This document shows positions 61,814-64,000 of a DNA stretch of 64,000 bases, one piece after another. The translations under genes were made by a program, and so were the position numbers. Origin of the DNA: an uncultured Eubacterium sp. GTDB taxonomy: Bacteria; Bacillota; Clostridia; Oscillospirales; Acutalibacteraceae. The notes under the pieces are model-generated. The model saw only the letters and a list, made by a program, of their open reading frames with translations, had not been told where the DNA came from and did not search any database. The first letter of the stretch is position 1. Each line of letters starts with the position of its first letter. The stretch spans positions 34,540 through 98,539 of the forward strand of contig CAJTZJ010000008.1 in the NCBI GenBank assembly GCA_910583925.1. The letters are read 5' to 3'.

Positions 61814-61939
61814 ATGAACACTTCCTTTTAATCTTAAAATATGCAATATTTTAACATATCTTGGATACGCTTTCAAGTGCAAACAGAGGTGTTAATTTAT
61901 TTTTTTATATTATTATTTATTTTAAATGGGGGATTTTTT

Positions 61940-62830
61940 GTGAAAAAAATATTTATTGCCTTAGTTGCTGTTGTCGTAGTTGCTGCATCTGCTTTTGGTG
62001 CAGTTACCATTAAAAAAAGTATTTCGGAGAAGAGTAATTTGAAGATAAACGAAAAATCATCCCTTTCCGAAATTATTGAATTTTATAATCGTTCCGTTAA
62101 GAACAGTAAGGATTATAAGGATTTCAATCTTGATGTAAATACATCTGTTCAGCTTGATGAAATTAGCAGTTCCAGCACATTTTTAAATGAAATGCTTTCT
62201 GCAATTATGGGATATAATGTTGGCGACATAAGAGATGAAACGCAGAATTTTTCTTTTAAAAATGGTACAGATGCCAATCATCCGGAGAAAACACCACGCA
62301 ATACCATTCAGCCTGCAGATTCATATATTGAAAGCTTCAATGAATCGTTTTTGCTTTTGAAATCTGTTTCGTGCGATAAGGATTATGCGATGCTTTCTTT
62401 TGAAGTGAAAGATGAAACGGCGGATTTAGATCGTGTGGTTACAGCTATAAATCCGATTATTAAAGGGCAGGCTGTTTCCGATAAATCGGCAATAGCTGCG
62501 CTTGCACCGAATCACTCACACTTTATTGATGTCGGCGATATTATGTCAACAGTTGTAGATATGCTTGAAGTCAACGATATGGTTAATGCTTCTGATAATC
62601 AGAAGAAAGAAAGCACAGCAAGTGCAGGCAGTAAACCCATTAGTATTGATGGCGGCAAATGTGTGATAGGTAATACGGAAATATCAGCAATTGCCGACAG
62701 CAACGAGCTGTTGCATTCTGTGATTATTACGGTTCCTGTTGAATTGAAGGCCGGCTTTAATCTGATGGGTAATGTTATTGAAACTTCCATTCGTATTATG
62801 GTTGTTCAGACATATACTTTTATTTATTGA
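61940..62830 (+). CDS. Secreted/membrane-anchored protein, paralogue 1
   Basis: About 296 aa from the GTG at 61940, well spaced after GGGGG; upstream in-frame codons lack a ribosome site. N-terminal signal/anchor KKIFIALVAVVVVAASAFG. The body (VNTSVQLDEISSSSTFLNEM, PRNTIQPADSYIESFNESF, ENDMVN-like segments, then GGKCVIGNTEIS) is alignable by eye to the next gene's product. No known family. Probably a lipid- or membrane-attached extracellular protein of about 270 residues. Confidence 0.7.
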   Translation: MKKIFIALVAVVVVAASAFGAVTIKKSISEKSNLKINEKSSLSEIIEFYNRSVKNSKDYKDFNLDVNTSVQLDEISSSSTFLNEMLSAIMGYNVGDIRDETQNFSFKNGTDANHPEKTPRNTIQPADSYIESFNESFLLLKSVSCDKDYAMLSFEVKDETADLDRVVTAINPIIKGQAVSDKSAIAALAPNHSHFIDVGDIMSTVVDMLEVNDMVNASDNQKKESTASAGSKPISIDGGKCVIGNTEISAIADSNELLHSVIITVPVELKAGFNLMGNVIETSIRIMVVQTYTFIY

Positions 62831-62982
62831 TATGGCTCTTTTGGTAAATATGTAAAAAGTGAGCAGTTGCTTTTTGTTGAAAATGGAAATTGACACGGTT
62901 TCATTTTAATGATATATCTATTATTAAATCCAGTATACTATTAAATCTTTGCGGCTATTATTTTTATGTTTAAGGGGTAAAA

Positions 62983-63894
62983 ATGATTAAGAATTTAAAA
63001 ATTATTAACGCTGTTTTGATTTCTTTTATTCTGATAATAACACTGTTTGCGAATGGCTGCAGCAAAGAAGCTATTCCTTTTATAGGAAACAGCGAAAAAT
63101 CTGAAAAAGCACTTCAGCTTTATACCGATGCTGTTGAAAATCTGAAAAGCGAAGAAATTTTTGATTTGAAGCTTACAACTTCCGTTGAGCTTGAAGAAAT
63201 AAGCTGCTCCTTGTCTGCCTTTGATTCAATTTTAAAAAAGGTTGTTAATCATAGGCTTGGAGATATGGAAGATGAGATTGAAAAGTTATCATTTAAAAAC
63301 GGCGTATTGGTAAGTGACCATACAATTGTTCCGAAAAATATTGTACAGCCTGTTAATTCCGATATAAATGATTATCTGTTCAGTGGTGTAACATCATCCT
63401 ATATTTATAGTGAAAATGGTTCGCATGCTGTTTTTTTCACTATAGGTGAGGAAGCAGCTTCAATCGATGAGATTATGAATGTGTTTGAAAAGCTTAAGGA
63501 TGAGGTCGGAACCGATTTCGGTAAGTATGATATTCATAAGGAGTATCCGGAAATAGAGTCTCTTGCCAAATATCATTCTAATTTTATTGATATAATGAGT
63601 GTTGCACCAAGAATAAAAAATCTTATAAATGCTAATAATAATCACGAACACAGTGAAGATGATTTTACGCATGATTACGGCGATTTCGGAAAAACAACAC
63701 AGATTGAAAACGGAACCTGTCATATCGGAGAATCGGCTGTTACTGCCAGTATTGATGATAAGGGCAGGCTGGTTAATGTATCTTTCAGAGTTCCGCTTGG
63801 TATGGATGTCGGTGTTCGTATGTTTCATAATAGTTTTAAAGCGGTTGTAAGTTTTGAGATTTGTCAGACCTATGAATACAGCTATCCTGATTAA
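62983..63894 (+). CDS. Lipoprotein of unknown function, paralogue 2
   Basis: A 303-aa protein with lipoprotein signal (lipobox LFANGC). It shares with the preceding product a common scaffold: TTSVELEEISCSLSAFDSIL, LGDMEDEIEKLSFKNG, NIVQPVNSD and GTCHIGESAVTASID near the C-terminus. The pair therefore arose by tandem duplication. GGGG-type ribosome site (AAGGGGTAAAA). Followed by a strong terminator. No function can be assigned. Confidence 0.75.
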   Translation: MIKNLKIINAVLISFILIITLFANGCSKEAIPFIGNSEKSEKALQLYTDAVENLKSEEIFDLKLTTSVELEEISCSLSAFDSILKKVVNHRLGDMEDEIEKLSFKNGVLVSDHTIVPKNIVQPVNSDINDYLFSGVTSSYIYSENGSHAVFFTIGEEAASIDEIMNVFEKLKDEVGTDFGKYDIHKEYPEIESLAKYHSNFIDIMSVAPRIKNLINANNNHEHSEDDFTHDYGDFGKTTQIENGTCHIGESAVTASIDDKGRLVNVSFRVPLGMDVGVRMFHNSFKAVVSFEICQTYEYSYPD

Positions 63895-63908
63895 TACAAT
63901 TTAGTTTA

Positions 63909-63945
63909 AAACGCAGCAAGACAGATATGTCTTGCTGCGTTTTTG
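63909..63945 (+). terminator. Terminator after the lipoprotein pair
   Basis: AAACGCAGCAAGACA/TGTCTTGCTGCGTTT perfect stem followed by more Ts. Confidence 0.92.
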
Positions 63946-63961
63946 CTGTCTCTTCAGCAAA

Positions 63962-63990
63962 GAAAAAACCCCCGGTTCTACCGGGGGAAA
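63962..63990 (-). terminator. Terminator for a minus-strand gene beyond the window
   Basis: CCCCCGGT/ACCGGGGG stem; on the minus strand it is followed by TTTTTTC, so the gene it ends lies to the right of the window. Confidence 0.8.
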
Positions 63991-64000
63991 TAAAAAGCTT

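Noticed and set aside
1..64000. CRISPR arrays
   Set aside because: No regularly spaced direct repeats of 25-40 bases were seen anywhere.

Overview
The window reads as chromosomal DNA from an AT-rich anaerobic Firmicute of the class Clostridia, most like the gut Oscillospirales/Ruminococcaceae. The evidence is AGGAGG-type ribosome binding sites, TTGACA/TATAAT promoters with 17-bp spacers, many hairpin-plus-T-run terminators, a single-polypeptide pyruvate:ferredoxin oxidoreductase, a GPH-type sugar symporter next to alpha-galactosidases, and a tRNA integration hotspot carrying a small clostridial element. The assignment is inference; there is no rRNA in the window.

Layout. 1-5.8 kb (minus strand): the cell-shape operon mreB-mreC-mreD-pbp2 (pbp2 runs off the left edge at its catalytic SxxK), a polysaccharide deacetylase lipoprotein and prfB. 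6-9.4 kb: a RING/DUF2628 membrane protein, galU, a CPBP protease and tadA. 9.5-14.7 kb: an alpha-galactoside locus (GH36, GPH symporter, toroid-type glycosidase). 14.8-16.6 kb: a metallophosphoesterase and a TM2/XRE divergent pair with a clear operator. 16.7-24.3 kb: a degraded integrated element next to tRNA-Arg(CCG). 24.5-34.5 kb: M28 peptidase, ECF sigma/anti-sigma pair, aldose epimerase, NAD synthetase, PFOR. 34.5-39.5 kb: small proteins, a zinc-ribbon signal peptidase, a second GH36-like enzyme. 39.7-46 kb: iolG-iolD-iolE and a polar amino-acid ABC transporter. 46-64 kb: AI-2E-type permease, ACT protein-hom-lysC, a sigma/beta-propeller fusion, greA-lysS (lysS carries an extra N-terminal domain), CAP lipoprotein, ilvD, a TagH-like ATPase, a stand-alone condensation-type acyltransferase, yebC and two paralogous secreted proteins.

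The most unusual part is the 7.6-kb element. It has a truncated tyrosine integrase, an XRE repressor facing a small Cro-like gene, excisionase-like proteins, an HUH rolling-circle Rep, a sigma-like protein, a Fic/ribbon-helix-helix pair and a previously unlisted 24-aa type I toxin with its antisense RNA. Three intergenic gaps each encode, on the strand opposite the genes, a predicted RNA of about 75 nt with a near-consensus promoter abutting the next gene's Shine-Dalgarno and a terminator near the previous gene's stop. A 9-mer, GCAGCAGGC, is repeated through the element on both strands and in every context. Two genes of the element (Cro-like and Rep) appear to need a -1 shift or reinitiation to make a full product.

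Everything was read by eye without searches or folding software. Domain names rest on recognised motifs, and RNA genes and operators are sequence predictions.
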